Source: Terramyces sp. JEL0728
Lineage: Eukaryota > Chytridiomycota > Chytridiomycetes > Rhizophydiales > Terramycetaceae
NCBI GenBank assembly: GCA_027603945.1
Contig: JADIIU010000122.1
Coordinates: forward strand, 1-37,068
Direction: 5' to 3'
DNA: 37,068 nucleotides
Shown: one piece after another, positions 19,840 to 31,929 of the stretch
Layout of the letters: every line of letters begins with the position of its first letter
Position numbering within the stretch: the stretch's first letter is position 1
Notes under the pieces: model-generated
Databases searched by the model: none
What the model was told of the DNA's origin: nothing
The model's input: the letters and a program-made list of their open reading frames with translations, nothing else
Position numbers and translations under genes: made by a program

Positions 19840-21129
19840 ATGGAACGCTCGACAAAGCCAGAATCTATTGAACTGGACTCTATTTTTGAAGATATTAATG
19901 TTATACTGCAAGAAGTAACGAACGGCTGATAATTAGGACTCTTTCTATAAACCGCAGATATTATCAGAATATGAACTGCTTAGTTTAATGGACGACACAT
20001 TCTCTACGCTGTCCAACTGGTACCTGAAGCTGAAAAGTAACTGGTATTTGATATAGGCGACGAGTTGGTCCTGGTTGGAAATTGCAGCAATCAAATTATA
20101 GGTTCAAACCAGCTAATAGTAGAAACAGCGCATATAGCTAGAGCAAGAAATAAAAACATTCAGACTGTTGATGGAAAGTGCTGGCTGCTAAAGGGGGAAA
20201 TGGATATGGTCCAAATGTTGATCGCAGGAGAACCAACCCTGGAGCAGTTTCAAAATGGATTTCCTTCCAATTGGAAAGAGATTATTAGCGAACTACGCGA
20301 TAAACAGCTAAAAGAATTGCAAGAAAGTGTCGCGTTGGAAGAGGCAGATATGGACCTAGAGAGCGACGACGATACAACAGTTAAAAAAATTCAAGAGCAA
20401 ATGGAACCGGCCGAAGCGATTAGTATGGCAAAAACAGTGGATTGTCAAGAAATCTCGGATCCAAATGATAAAGCAACTGAACAGCCAGCAACGCCAAAGG
20501 AGGGCCAAACAGAGCAGAAAGAGCTACTTACAACAAACGAAACGAATATTGATATTGTACATCCAGTTGAAACAAAAATGATACCCGAATTGGATCGTAC
20601 AGATTCCAACATTACTCTTCCAGTAGAACTGTCGGATGTACAAAATGAAATGGATTTAGATGCAGATATCGTCAATGCTGCTGGTTCAATCTGCGAACCT
20701 GTTAATATATATCTGGAAGAAATAGTATCTGAAGGTACCACACACAAAGTAACTAGCATCCCTGAAGAGAAAGACGATTTGATCCAAGCTAGGATCCCGG
20801 TAATCCCAAGGAAAAAGAAAAGGCATGCTGAATATGTACCAGAAAAACATGTATATATGTCGCCTCCAAGGTCTGCTCATGAATCAGTCAAAGGATATGA
20901 AGAATCTACGCCAAAAAGAAACTATTCCGATAGCGAAGATGAACTGTTGAAACCAACTAGCATCAAGAAAAAGAAGCGCGCAATAAAACCACCAGCAAAT
21001 ACACCACTCAAAAGTCGAAGTGGTAGGACCATCATCAAACCGCTGCAGTATTGGAAAAATGAAAAAGCTAATTTAACAATTGTGGATGAACAAGGAGAAA
21101 AACAATTTCAACTTGCTGTATTAAAATAA
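19840..21129 (+). CDS. KNL2: KNL2/M18BP1-like centromere protein (SANTA domain + CENPC-k motif)
   Basis: The CDS is join(19840..19914, 19937..20036, 20057..21129), giving 415 aa, with introns of 22 and 20 nt. A SANTA domain spans about residues 50-135: NWYLKLKSDELVLVGN at its start and the hallmark FQNGFPSNWKEII (about 123-135) at its end. The middle is acidic and disordered. The C-terminus (378-415) carries RSGRTIIKPLQYWKNE, closely resembling the CENP-C motif (R-x-K-P-L-x-Y-W). This combination is characteristic of KNL2/M18BP1, which binds CENP-A nucleosomes and helps load new CENP-A. The introns have weak branch sequences (CTGAT, TTGAT), but splicing joins the SANTA strands correctly. RAD54B starts only 44 bp downstream. 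Confidence 0.82.
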
Positions 21130-21173
21130 ATTTGAGTTGTATCGACTTTTTCTTGATTTCGGACATTTAAATC

Positions 21174-23599
21174 ATGTTCAAATGCCTCTATCGAAAAAAG
21201 CAGACCAAGAAGCACTCAACTTGGGATAGCGATGGATATTTGAAACTAGGAGCAAGCATTACACTCCTGGATGAGGACAAGCAGATATTAAAGACTACCG
21301 CCATGAAAAAGATTGATACCGAAATTATCAATGTTGGTGGGCTTGAAGTACTCGTTCCCCTAGATGAAATTACTGTATACATGGCGAATGGCACTGGTAG
21401 CTTGCCAGACGACCCAGTAGTAGTGCAGAAACAATCAAGCAACGCTCCTCTTAAACCAATGAACAAGACATTGAAATCGCTGCCGAATTTAAAGAAATTG
21501 GCCACAGTTGGATTAAAGAAACCTCTTGCAAGAACCTCCTCGAACGTCATTGAGAAATTCAAAGTTATTTACAAGAAAAAGGGATCAAAAAATTGGGAGA
21601 ATGATGGAATATTAACAGTTGATGGACCTCAAAGTACAATCACCAGTGATACCGGAAATGTTATTGCTTCAATTTCGACGCCTGGCACGACGAACGGAAC
21701 CGAGTTCACAGCTGGCTCAAGGACTTTCCAAATTACGGATACCTTCTCTGCAAACAGCCCGAAAAAGACAAAGCTTGTGCAATCTGAATTCAAAACACCT
21801 TTAATTGGATATAAAAAACCGCAATTGCACGGATCTACTAATGTTATAAAACCAGGATCTGTTTTAATGACGCGTCCAAATAACGGAAATGTGCGAGATG
21901 TGGTATTGGATCAGTTCATAGCAAGTAAGCAATTTCTAATTAGAACACTTAAGACCACATCAGGTTGATGGAGTTAAATTCTTGTATGAGTGTGTGATGG
22001 GATTCAAAGGGCAATCTGGGGCAATCCTTGCGGGTAACCAACTTTAACATAGACGAGATGGGTCTAGGTAAAACTGTTCAAGCCGTTACGCTAATCTGGA
22101 TCCTCACAAAGCAATCGCCATATGTCAATGTTGCACCGCCTGTCAAACGCACTCTGATTGTTTGCCCAGCATCTTTGGTGTCAAACTGGCACAAGGAAAT
22201 CAAGAAATGGCTGGGTATTAGAATGAATGCGTACAAGGCCGGTGATTCAGTGCGAGATTTCTTTGTTGGACGTATTTATTCAGTTTTGATTGTTGGGTAT
22301 GAGAAACTGAAAAAATTCCAAGATGAAATCCTAAAAGGAAATTTTGATCTATGTATCTGTGATGAAGGTATTTAATTCTAATGTAAGGTCACCGCATCAA
22401 AAATGGTAACATCCAAGCTTCCCAGATCCTGTCCAATCTCCCCACAAAACGTAGAATTATTTTATCAGGCACTCCTGTTCAGAATGATCTTATAGAATAC
22501 TATCATATGATTAATTTTGTAAATCCAGGTATTTGTAGGTTAAAGTAGATCTACTTGGTTCTATCCCTGACTTTAAACGAAAATTTGAAAAGGAAATTAT
22601 AGAAGAAAAAAGTAGGGAAAAGATCAACCAATTCCTTAAACTAAGCTCCAGTTTTGTGCTGCGAAGAACAAGCGAAATTAACCAGAAATTCCTGCCTCCT
22701 AAAGTCGAATCAGTCGTATTTTGCGAAATGTTTGAAAAACAAACAGAATGTTACAAGGAAAAGTTGGATATGCTAGATGAGGATGAAAACATTCTATCAT
22801 CTCTTCAAGATTTGCGCAAAATCTCAAATTGCTCGAGCCTGTATGATGAGAACCTGAAGGGCGGATCAGGAAAATTTAGGGTTATCCGGAACCTATTGCG
22901 CAAGATCAAAGATGCAGGCGAAAAAGTTGTAATTGTGTCCCATTATACGAAAACGCTTGATGTGTTTGATGGCTTTCTTGCCACTATGAGTTGCAGATTC
23001 AATCGATTGGACGGGAGCACCGCATCTACAAAGCGACAAGAGTACTCACTATTAACTTTAGATTGGTTGATCACTTCAATAATGACAAGAATATCTTTGC
23101 ATTTCTCCTAAGCGCCAAGGCTGGTGGAGTTGGGTTAAATCTAATAGGAGCTTCTAGACTGATCCTCATTGATATTGATTGGAATCCTGCTGTAGACCAG
23201 CAAGCAATGGCTCGTATTTGGCGTGAAGGTCAAAAGCACCCGGTGTTCATTTACAGATTTATTTCTTCTGGAACTATTGAAGAACGAATTTTGCACAGAC
23301 AAATGTATAAAACAGAGATAGCCAATCAAGTTATAGATTCACAAATATCTACTAAATCCTTCTCAAAAGAAGAAATGAGGGAACTGACTACTTTGCACGA
23401 AGGTGAATGTCTAGTACACGAGCTTAGTGAATGCACTTGCATGGATGGTTTGGATGATGGGATTGTTGATAGAAGACATTTCAACAGACACCATGTTGAC
23501 TCGAATGAACTGCTGGATTACAGAGACATTCTCTTGAACGAGGTATTAAAAGAGAACAAGAATGTTTCTTTTCTAATGATTACAAACACAACCAAATAA
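21174..23599 (+). CDS. RDH54: Rad54B/Rdh54 family SWI2/SNF2 recombination ATPase
   Basis: The CDS is join(21174..21924, 21944..22033, 22053..22367, 22388..22528, 22549..23041, 23062..23599), giving 775 aa and five introns of 19-20 nt. Two copies of the Rad54B-type N-terminal domain (DUF2439) appear at about 1-70 ([16 protein letters not shown]) and 129-190 ([13 protein letters not shown]). The ATPase has DEMGLGKT (281-288, Lys287), DEGH (384-387), SGTPVQN and the C-terminal helicase block [18 protein letters not shown] with a Q-x-x-AR-x-x-R-x-GQ motif. It should remodel Rad51 filaments and D-loops in homologous recombination. The doubled N-terminal domain separates it from Rad54. It ends 14 bp from the stop of the convergent gene. 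Confidence 0.93.
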
Positions 23600-23613
23600 A
23601 TATTGCAATTTAT

Positions 23614-25137
23614 TTAATCTGATCCCCTGGTAATATGCATCTGTGTCCTGAAGGATCTGTTTGGAAATTTGTGATCAACTCGCAAATTAGAAAAGTCAAG
23701 GTCAGCCCAATCGTAATTGGAATTTATCGTGCTTATAGTAGGTATATGTTCTTGGGTCAGATCCGCCAGTTTAGATACAGCGCACTGCTGGTTCGGTACC
23801 TTTACCGTTTTAAACCCGTATGGTGATAATTTCTTTGGTCCGCGTCTTACAGCCGGCGCGATGGGGGTAATCAATGCCCCTTTATCTGCCAACCAACTGA
23901 CTTCTTCCACAGCGCCTGGATTGTGTGATATTGTAGTTTGTGAATTATTTGGATATCTTTGGTTATTTGGGTTGCTAGATGTGGATATATTAACTTGTGA
24001 AACGCCTTTAATTATGCCCCAAGATTGACTTTGCAGCGATTCTTGTAAGCTGCTAGGTGTTGGTGGTGTAATTACTGGCAAGACTGTTCTGGATGTACTT
24101 AGTTTCGGACCGGCTGTTTTTGCTCGGAGGGTTTTGATTGTTTCTGTTTCTTGACTGTAATACTTTTTGCCTTTTAAGCAAGGTATTCCCAGGCTTCGAT
24201 CTTTCATATTTAATTTATACGACTTTGAAGGTGATGCAGATGTACATAGCTTTTTCCGCAGGGATGCAATTTTGCTCATATGAGAGTATTCTGCAGGTAT
24301 GTTTTGTGCGATTTCAGGTTCATTTTTCAAAGAAATTAGCAGTAATTCTTTCGAAGGGTTGAATATTGGTAGAATATGTTCTTGCTCCGCCGTCGTGATT
24401 GGTTTTGGAGAGAGAGTCATATGCAATTTCTTTTCAATCAGAGTAGCTCTAGTTCCGCCGGAAAAAGTATCGGCTATTTCTACTGGGACCGTGGTGGATT
24501 GATTTGGTGTCGATTGCTCAAACTCTGCTGCTTTATCTCCGTTGTTGTCCAGGTCTTCCTCGTTTTCCATTTGGGGATTGGTTTGTAACGCAACATTGAT
24601 AGCTGGAGCAGCTGCCGACTTTTTTTTCCTAACGCATTTCTTTCTTGTAGTTGGTGCATTAGTCTCTTGGTTACTCTCACAGGTAAGGTATTTGTAACTG
24701 ACTTTTGAGGAATCCGTAATTAACTTTAAAACCAAATCTTCGCACTTGTCTTCGTCCCAGCCTTTTATATCATCAAAAAATGTTGCGTACGGATCCTGAA
24801 ATGATTGCCCTCCTCTTACCAACTCTGAAAATAGGGATGGCTCGTCATTTTCTGCTGAATCCATCGTGATATCATTTGGAGGGTGCGGAGGAGGTCTGGG
24901 TTTTAATGGCAGAGGTGCTCCAGCTAAAACTGCGTGATTCGATTTTTTGAATCTATTGAGATATTCTTCATTAGTTTCAATCTCGGGACATTGCGTAATC
25001 ACCAGCTGCGGAGCATCCTTTGCTGCTTTCTTTGCCTTTCTCATATCTACGGGAAGGAACCCAGGTCCTAGTTTACTTGCTCCTTGTACTGGTTTAACAC
25101 TATTGCCAAAGGATATTTCATATTCTGATTTTGACAT
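23614..25137 (-). CDS. hypothetical protein, 507 aa, largely disordered
   Basis: An intact, intronless frame starting MSKSEYEISFGNSVKPVQGA; an upstream in-frame ATG at 25230 would add 31 residues, but the nearer one fits the 136-bp divergent gap with SLH1 better. Composition is Ser/Thr/Pro/Lys-rich with a polyproline stretch (KPRPPPHPP, about 108-116), a basic patch (RKKCVRKKKS) and an ordered-looking acidic/aromatic segment DPYATFFDDIKGWDEDKCED. The C-terminus holds YDWADLDFSNLRVDH. No known domain. A nuclear regulatory protein is a guess. Confidence 0.75.
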   Translation of the reverse strand: MSKSEYEISFGNSVKPVQGASKLGPGFLPVDMRKAKKAAKDAPQLVITQCPEIETNEEYLNRFKKSNHAVLAGAPLPLKPRPPPHPPNDITMDSAENDEPSLFSELVRGGQSFQDPYATFFDDIKGWDEDKCEDLVLKLITDSSKVSYKYLTCESNQETNAPTTRKKCVRKKKSAAAPAINVALQTNPQMENEEDLDNNGDKAAEFEQSTPNQSTTVPVEIADTFSGGTRATLIEKKLHMTLSPKPITTAEQEHILPIFNPSKELLLISLKNEPEIAQNIPAEYSHMSKIASLRKKLCTSASPSKSYKLNMKDRSLGIPCLKGKKYYSQETETIKTLRAKTAGPKLSTSRTVLPVITPPTPSSLQESLQSQSWGIIKGVSQVNISTSSNPNNQRYPNNSQTTISHNPGAVEEVSWLADKGALITPIAPAVRRGPKKLSPYGFKTVKVPNQQCAVSKLADLTQEHIPTISTINSNYDWADLDFSNLRVDHKFPNRSFRTQMHITRGSD

Positions 25138-25273
25138 GTAAATGTTTGGGCTGACAATGAAAAAGAAATCAGTTGCGTGCAAACAATGGAAAACATCTCC
25201 AAAGACAAATAAACTACTGTCACTTCTCAATTTATCCCCATATTTAAAATTTTGATTTTGCCGAAAATCAAAA

Positions 25274-28200
25274 ATGACTCTTCTCGAACTGTATGGAGAA
25301 TTTCACCCAGACGCAGCTTTTGACTTTGAGGAATCATTAAAGAAATTCAAGTAAGCACATATTTATGCAGTAATCATTTGGAATCATTCAAAGAGATTTT
25401 GAATTTGGAAGAAGAAATTCCTTTCAATGACCCATTCGCTGAAATTGTTCCAAGCCGAGAATCAACTCCACAGGCAGTTGAATTGTCTTTGGAAAATAAG
25501 GGAAATTATGATCGCGATTGGTTGTTAAACCAGTGTGAGGTTCACACCGCTGACTCTGGATCTGTATTGGAACCTGAACAACTGTGTACAGACTTATTTT
25601 CAATACTGCGACGACCAGTGAGTGAAGACATTCAAAATGCGCTAGTGGATTTACTTGGGTATACGAATTTGGAGTTTATTGGAACATTAGTTGAAAACAG
25701 AACGGCGATTGTGGAAAATATCATGCGCAATGTAGTTGACTTTTTGACTTTAGGCACCGGTTGAAAAGGAAGTTGTGCAGGATAAACAACCGAGAGTGAT
25801 GAGGCCAACTTATGGAACTCAAGTCACGGTTCAAACAGAAGCCGAAAAGCAAGCCAGTAAGCAAGCAAGAAAAGAAATGAAGAAACAGAAAAAATTGACC
25901 AGCGGTACTTTAGTTTTTATCCAGGCGAAAACGAAATCGTAGCTTCAGCAAATATTTTGGGCTTTGGAGGGGAAAGGTTGAGAGATATTCGAGCTCAACA
26001 ATTAGCAGACAATGTAGCTAGGCCGAAAGTATCGAATAGCAGGCCAAAAGTAGAAACTCCAGTGTATCCTAATGTTTACCAATCCGGCGATGGAAACTCT
26101 CATTTGTCCATGTTTGACACACAGTATGTTCTCCCGATTGGAACGGAAAGAATCGATGAGAAGGATTTCGAAGAAGTAAAGATCCCCGTATCAAATCCAG
26201 CCCCAGTTAGAACTACTGAAAGCAGCATCACGGTTGGCATGTTTGAGGAGTGGATCAGACCAACTTTTAAAGGATATACAGGATTAAACAGAGTTCAATC
26301 AATTGTCTATCCGATTGCATTCCAAACGAACGAAAATATGTTGGTTTGTGCCCCAACTGGTGCTGGTAAAACAGATGTTGCCATGTTGACAGTTTTACGA
26401 GCCATCTCTCAAAACAGACAAAATGGTGTCATTGACTTGGACAGCTTCAAAATTATCTACGTTGCCCCAATGAAAGCCTTGGCAGCAGAAGTTGTCCGCA
26501 AATTCTCTGGAAGACTTGCACACATGGGTATGAAGGTTAGAGAGCTAACTGGTGACATGCAAATGACAAAAGCAGAAATCGTGGAAACGCAGATGATTGT
26601 TACTACTCCAGAAAAATGGGATGTCGTTACTAGAAAAAGTGTTGGCGATACGGAATTGGTGCAAAAAGTTCGTTTGCTGATTATTGATGAAGTGCACTTG
26701 CTTCATGAAGATCGCGGTGCTGTGATTGAAAGCATAGTCGCACGTACTTTGCGTATGGTTGAATCAAGCCAATCAATGATAAGGATTGTCGGGTTATCCG
26801 CGACTCTTCCAAATTATGTTGATGTAGCATCGTTTTTAGGTGTCAATCTTTACAGGGGATTGTTTTACTTTGATTCTGGGTTCCGCCCTATTCCTTTGGA
26901 ACAAAACTTTATTGGTATTAAATCCAAGGCTGGGTCTCCAAGCTACAGGAGTAAGTTGAACGAAATCACATATTCAAAAGTATCTGAATTAGTGAGGGAT
27001 GGCCATCAAGTGATGGTGTTTGTCCATTCAAGAAAGGATACTGTCAACAGCGCAAAAGCCCTGCTTGAAGAAGCAAGAAACTACGGAGAAGAATCACTAT
27101 TTTCAGGAGAAACCCATGAGCAATATGGTATATCCCTTAAAGATACACAGAAATCCAGAAATAGAGAATTAAAGGAGTTGTTTCCGTTCGGGCTAGGTAT
27201 TCATCATGCAGGTATGTTGCGCAGCGACCGAACAATGACTGAGCGTATGTTCGAAAAGGGTGTGCTGAAGGTGCTATTTTGTACTGCAACTTTGGCTTGG
27301 GGAGTCAATTTACCTGCCTATGCGGTAGTAATTAAAGGTACGCAATTGTACAATGCAGAAAAAGGTGCATTTGTAGACTTGTCAATCTTGGATGTTTTGC
27401 AGATTTTCGGAAGAGCCGGAAGGTTTGTTTAATTGCTAACATAGACCTCAATTCGAAGATCGCGGTGTTGGATTCATCGTAACTTCTCATGATCGTCTTA
27501 ACCATTATGTTTCTTCAATGACCCGACAGCATCCTATCGAATCATCATTTGGCAAGAACTTGGAAAACAATTTGAACGCAGAGATATCGCTCGGAACCAT
27601 CACAAACATCGAAGAAGCAATTAGATGGCTATCCTACACATATTACTTTGTTAGAATGCGCAAGAATCCATTCCAATATGGAATAGACTGGAAAGAATTG
27701 GAAAGTGACCAAAATTTGGTTGGGAGGAGGCGAGATATGATTGCAATCACTGCGAGAAAGCTACACAAAGCTCAGATGATTGTTTTTGATGACAGAACTG
27801 GATATCTTACTTCCAAAGACCTTGGCAGAATCGCTAGCAATTTTTATATCAATTATGATACAGTTGGAGGGATCAATTCTGTGATGCGGCCACAAATGAC
27901 TGAAGCAGATGTGTTTGCTATGCTCAGCAAAAGTACCGAATTTGAAAATATCAATGTTCGTCAAGAAGAGATTGTTGAATTGAAAAAATTGGAACAAAAT
28001 TGTGAATGTAAAGTTAAAGGCGGAACAGATACAAACTATGGCAAGACAAATATTCTATTGCAGGCGTATATTTCCAAATCAAGGATTGATGATTTTGCAT
28101 TGATTTCTGATTGTGGATATGTTGCTCAAAACTCTAGTAGGATTTTAAGAGCACTATTTGAAATCGCTCTCAGCAGAAATTGGGGCCCAGTTGCCTCTGT

Positions 28201-31200
28201 GATTCACTCGCTCTGTTTATCTGTTGAAAAGAGATTGTGGTCCTTCCAGCACCCGTTAACTCAGTTTGATTTGCCGGCAGATATCTTGTACAAGGTAGAT
28301 CAAATCCCGACTACAATCAGTATTGAAGAAATGCGAGATATGAACGAAAACGAGTTGGGCGAATTGATTAGGCATGTCCGTATGGGATCCCTGTTAAAGA
28401 AGTGTGTAAAGCAGTTCCCCGTATTGCATTTATCAGCATCAATCGCACCAATCACCAAAACGGTACTACGTGTGACTCTGGAAATAACTCCAGATTTCCA
28501 ATGGTTCGATCGAATGCATGGAAATATGGAGCCGTTCTTTATTTGGGTGGAAGAATCCGAAAATGCAGAAATTTTATATACAGAAACCTTCTTGTTGCAT
28601 AAACGCCAAATCAAGGAAACTCAGAAGCTTGGGTTTACGATTCCTATCCCAAGATCAAATTCAACCGCTGATGGTTTGCCTTCGCAGATTTTCATCAGAG
28701 CGCTATCTGATCGCTGGCTAGGGGCTGAGACAATACTTCCGGTTTCTTTCAAGCATTTAATATTGCCCGATCAACATCGTACAACACATACGGACTTGCT
28801 GCACTTGGATCCTTTACCTATTTCTGCGCTGCATAATCCTTTGTTGGAGGCAATCTGCGAGCAAAGATTCCAATTCTTCAATCCGGTCCAAACTCAGGTG
28901 TTCCACACATTGTATAACACTTGTCACAATGTGTTACTTGGTGCCCCAACCGGTTCGGGGAAAACCGTTGCTGCAGAATTGGCCCTGTGGTCTGCGTTTA
29001 GAGATTTCCCAAACTCAAAGGTGGTATACATTGCCCCGTTAAAAGCCCTAGTTCGGGAACGAGTGCAAGATTGGGGCAAGCGATTAGCTCCAGCTATGGG
29101 GAAACGTTTGGTTGAACTGACTGGCGACACGACGCCGGATCTTTTGACAATTGAAAAGTCGGATATTATTATTGTACCTGCTAATTAACATTAGACTACT
29201 CCTGAAAAGTGGGATGGGGTTAGTAGATCTTGGAAAAAGAGAAAGTACGTATCTCAAGTATCATGTGTAATAATTGATGAAATTCACTTGCTTGGAGGTG
29301 ATCGCGGGCCAATCCTCGAGGTTATTGTGTCGCGCATGAATTACATTTCTGCATTTACTCAAAACAAGATTCGGATTGTTGGGCTTTCTACCGCGTTGGC
29401 GAACGCGACTGATTTAGCTGACTGGCTTGGCATTGGAAATGTAGGATTGTTCAATTTCAGACACAGTGTTAGACCGGTTCCGTTAGAAATCTATATTGAG
29501 GGATACCCTGGAAAGCACTACTGTCCCAGGATGATCTCTATGAACAAGCCTACTTATGCAGCGATTATTACACATTCACCGACTCAGCCGGTAATTGTTT
29601 TTGTTTCTTCAAGAAGACAGACAAGATTGACTGCTCAAGACTTGATATCTCTGTGCTCCAACGATGAAAACCCTAAAAGGTTTTTGAACATGCACGAAGA
29701 AGAAATGGAATTTATCTGCTCTCAAATTAAAGACCAGGCATTAAAAGTCACGCTGCCATTTGGTATTGGGCTGCATCATGCTGGCATTGTTGACAAGGAT
29801 AGAAGAATTGTCGAAGAGCTATTCTGCAATGGTAAAATCCAAGTATTGATTGCAACATCTGTAAGAAAATGCTAACTGTAGACTCTTGCGTGGGGAGTAA
29901 ACTTTCCTGCTCATTTAGTGGTGGTAAAAGGTACCGAATTCTACGACGCAAAAATTAAAGGCTACAAAGATTTCCCGATAACTGACGTATTGCAAATGAT
30001 GGGAAGAGCTGGAAGACCCCAGTTTGACGATTCTGGTGTGGCAGTAATTCTGGTTCATGATGTCAAAAAGGATTTTTACAAGAAATTCTTACATGAACCT
30101 TTCCCTGTTGAAAGTTCCTTGCACGAATGTCTTCATGAACATTTAAATGCGGAAATTGCTTCTGGAACTATAAAAAGCAAGCAAGATGCTATGGATTATA
30201 TGACCTGGACTTATCTTTATAGACGCGTTGCAATGAATCCTACCTTTTATGGATGCGAAGATGGATCAGAAGAGAAAGTAGGGCTTTATCTATCTCAACT
30301 GATTGAAAAAATTCTATTTGATCTGAATGAATCCTATTGCGTATCCGTAGAAGATGATTTGGTAAAAGCAACTCCGTTTGGCGCAATAGCCTCCTATTAC
30401 TATCTTCGCTATTCTACGATAAAGACTATGAAAAAAAGATTAGCAAGAAATTACTCCAATACAGGCAACCCAGAACTTGGCGAATACGAACATGGGCACT
30501 TTTCGAAACTGTTGCGTATTCTTTGTGATTCTGCTGAATATGATGACCTTCCATTGCGTCACAATGAAGACTTGGTAAATCAAGAATTAGAGCCTCAGTT
30601 GCCAATTCCGGTGCGAGAAAAGCGCGATACACCGTTTGATGATACTAATCAGCCACCCTACAAGTATGATGATCCACATGTCAAAGCCTTTTTGCTTTTG
30701 CAAGCGCATTTATCAAGATTCACTAAATTCTCCTGCGCTGATTACATTACTGATACTATTAGCGTACTTGATCAAGCAATCAGAATCACCCAAGCAATGA
30801 TTGATGTTGCCAAATTCAATGGCTACTACCACCTGATAGTGGGGTTAATCAACGTGCTGCAGTGTGTTAAACAAGCAATGTGGCCAACTGAAAACATGTT
30901 TGGCTTGGAAACGAAATTGATTGAATTCAAAAACAAAGACCGGGAAGAAATTACCAAAATGCTTTCTGGGGTAAAGAATTCTAAAGAAATCATGAAAGTC
31001 ATTCCAAGATTACCTTTTATTGAAGTCGAACTCCAGGTGATTGATGGTAAGCACAAACAAGGAAGATGGTACTTGGAGTCTGGTAAAGAATACTCACTCT
31101 CAATTGCCCTCAAGAATTCAAAAATAGGAGAAAACATCTACTCTAAATTCCCTAAACCTCAAACTCAAGGCTACTTTGCAATTCTTTCAGATCGCAATGA

Positions 31201-31354
31201 AATTGTTGGGTTCTCTAGAATCTACAACCAGAATTCCAGATTGAAATTCAAGTGCCCGCTCAACTTTGGCGAACATGATTTTGCAGTTGATATCATGAAC
31301 GATGGGCACGTTGGGCTAGATCTATCTACCAACCTTCGGCTGGTAATTGTTTGA
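25274..31354 (+). CDS. SLH1: Ski2-like RNA helicase Slh1 / ASCC3
   Basis: The CDS is join(25274..25350, 25371..25731, 25754..25904, 25925..27422, 27445..29173, 29195..29860, 29882..31354), giving 1984 aa, close to yeast Slh1 (about 1967). Six introns of 20-22 nt are needed. Two full helicase-Sec63 cassettes are present: Walker A APTGAGKT (Lys345) with DEVH (451-454), and APTGSGKT (Lys1202) with DEIH (1300-1303); both keep [27 protein letters not shown] distinguishes ASCC3/Slh1 from Brr2. Slh1 is the motor of the RQT/ASC complex that splits collided ribosomes. The N-terminus ([10 protein letters not shown]) has no Brr2 hallmarks. Confidence 0.95.
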
Positions 31355-31453
31355 GGCCGTTTCGAATAAACAATGTTTCCGTATTAACAGCGCTGCCGTC
31401 CATTGCTGTGATATAATTTACAAATTTCAACTCAAAATCAATCCACGCCATAA

Positions 31454-31894
31454 ATGAATCTGGAAATTCAAACATTCAATAATGGCAAGTTATTCGTCAT
31501 ATCGCAGGATAAATATCACCCGCTGGATTTCATATTTGTAACCAGCACATCAATATTAATGTCCATCCTGTACTTTATAGATCAAACCTACAACGCTCCC
31601 CTCATATTTATAATATCGCTGTACATTTACATTCGCATTAATTCAATTTACAAAGAAACCCTTCTGGTATTTCCGTTGGGTATCCAGCTGGAACAGCACT
31701 CTATCCTCGCAAAGCAGATTAAATTTATACCTAAAGAAAAAACAAGAGAGATACTGATACTGGAGGGTATTTACAGGTGGCAGGTGGTGTTCTATCTGGG
31801 CATTTGTACAGATAATTCAATCTCTGTATGTTTCAAGAATTTACTGCCGCGACTCCATTTACTAGAGCGGGTGTACATTGAACTACAAAAATAA
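31454..31894 (+). CDS. GPI15: GPI-GlcNAc transferase subunit PIG-H / Gpi15
   Basis: An intronless 146-aa gene. Two hydrophobic segments (about 25-42 and 46-60) precede the PIG-H core: SIYKETLLVFPLGIQLE, then FIPKEKTREILILEGIYRWQ and VCFKNLLPRLHLLERVY, which match the conserved C-terminal domain. The protein is a subunit of the ER complex that adds GlcNAc to phosphatidylinositol, the first step of GPI-anchor synthesis. It starts 99 bp after SLH1 and converges with ATP19, with 35 bp between stops. Confidence 0.9.
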   Translation: MNLEIQTFNNGKLFVISQDKYHPLDFIFVTSTSILMSILYFIDQTYNAPLIFIISLYIYIRINSIYKETLLVFPLGIQLEQHSILAKQIKFIPKEKTREILILEGIYRWQVVFYLGICTDNSISVCFKNLLPRLHLLERVYIELQK

Positions 31895-31929
31895 ACAAGT
31901 CTTCCGGCAGTTGAATAAAAATCCTTTAT

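Noticed and set aside
21174..23599. RAD54B as a multiply frameshifted pseudogene
   Set aside because: All five breaks are repaired by GT-AG introns of 19-20 nt that restore conserved helicase motifs exactly.
25274..31354. Three or more separate helicase genes
   Set aside because: Six short introns join the frames into one 1984-aa Slh1/ASCC3 protein of normal length with two cassettes.
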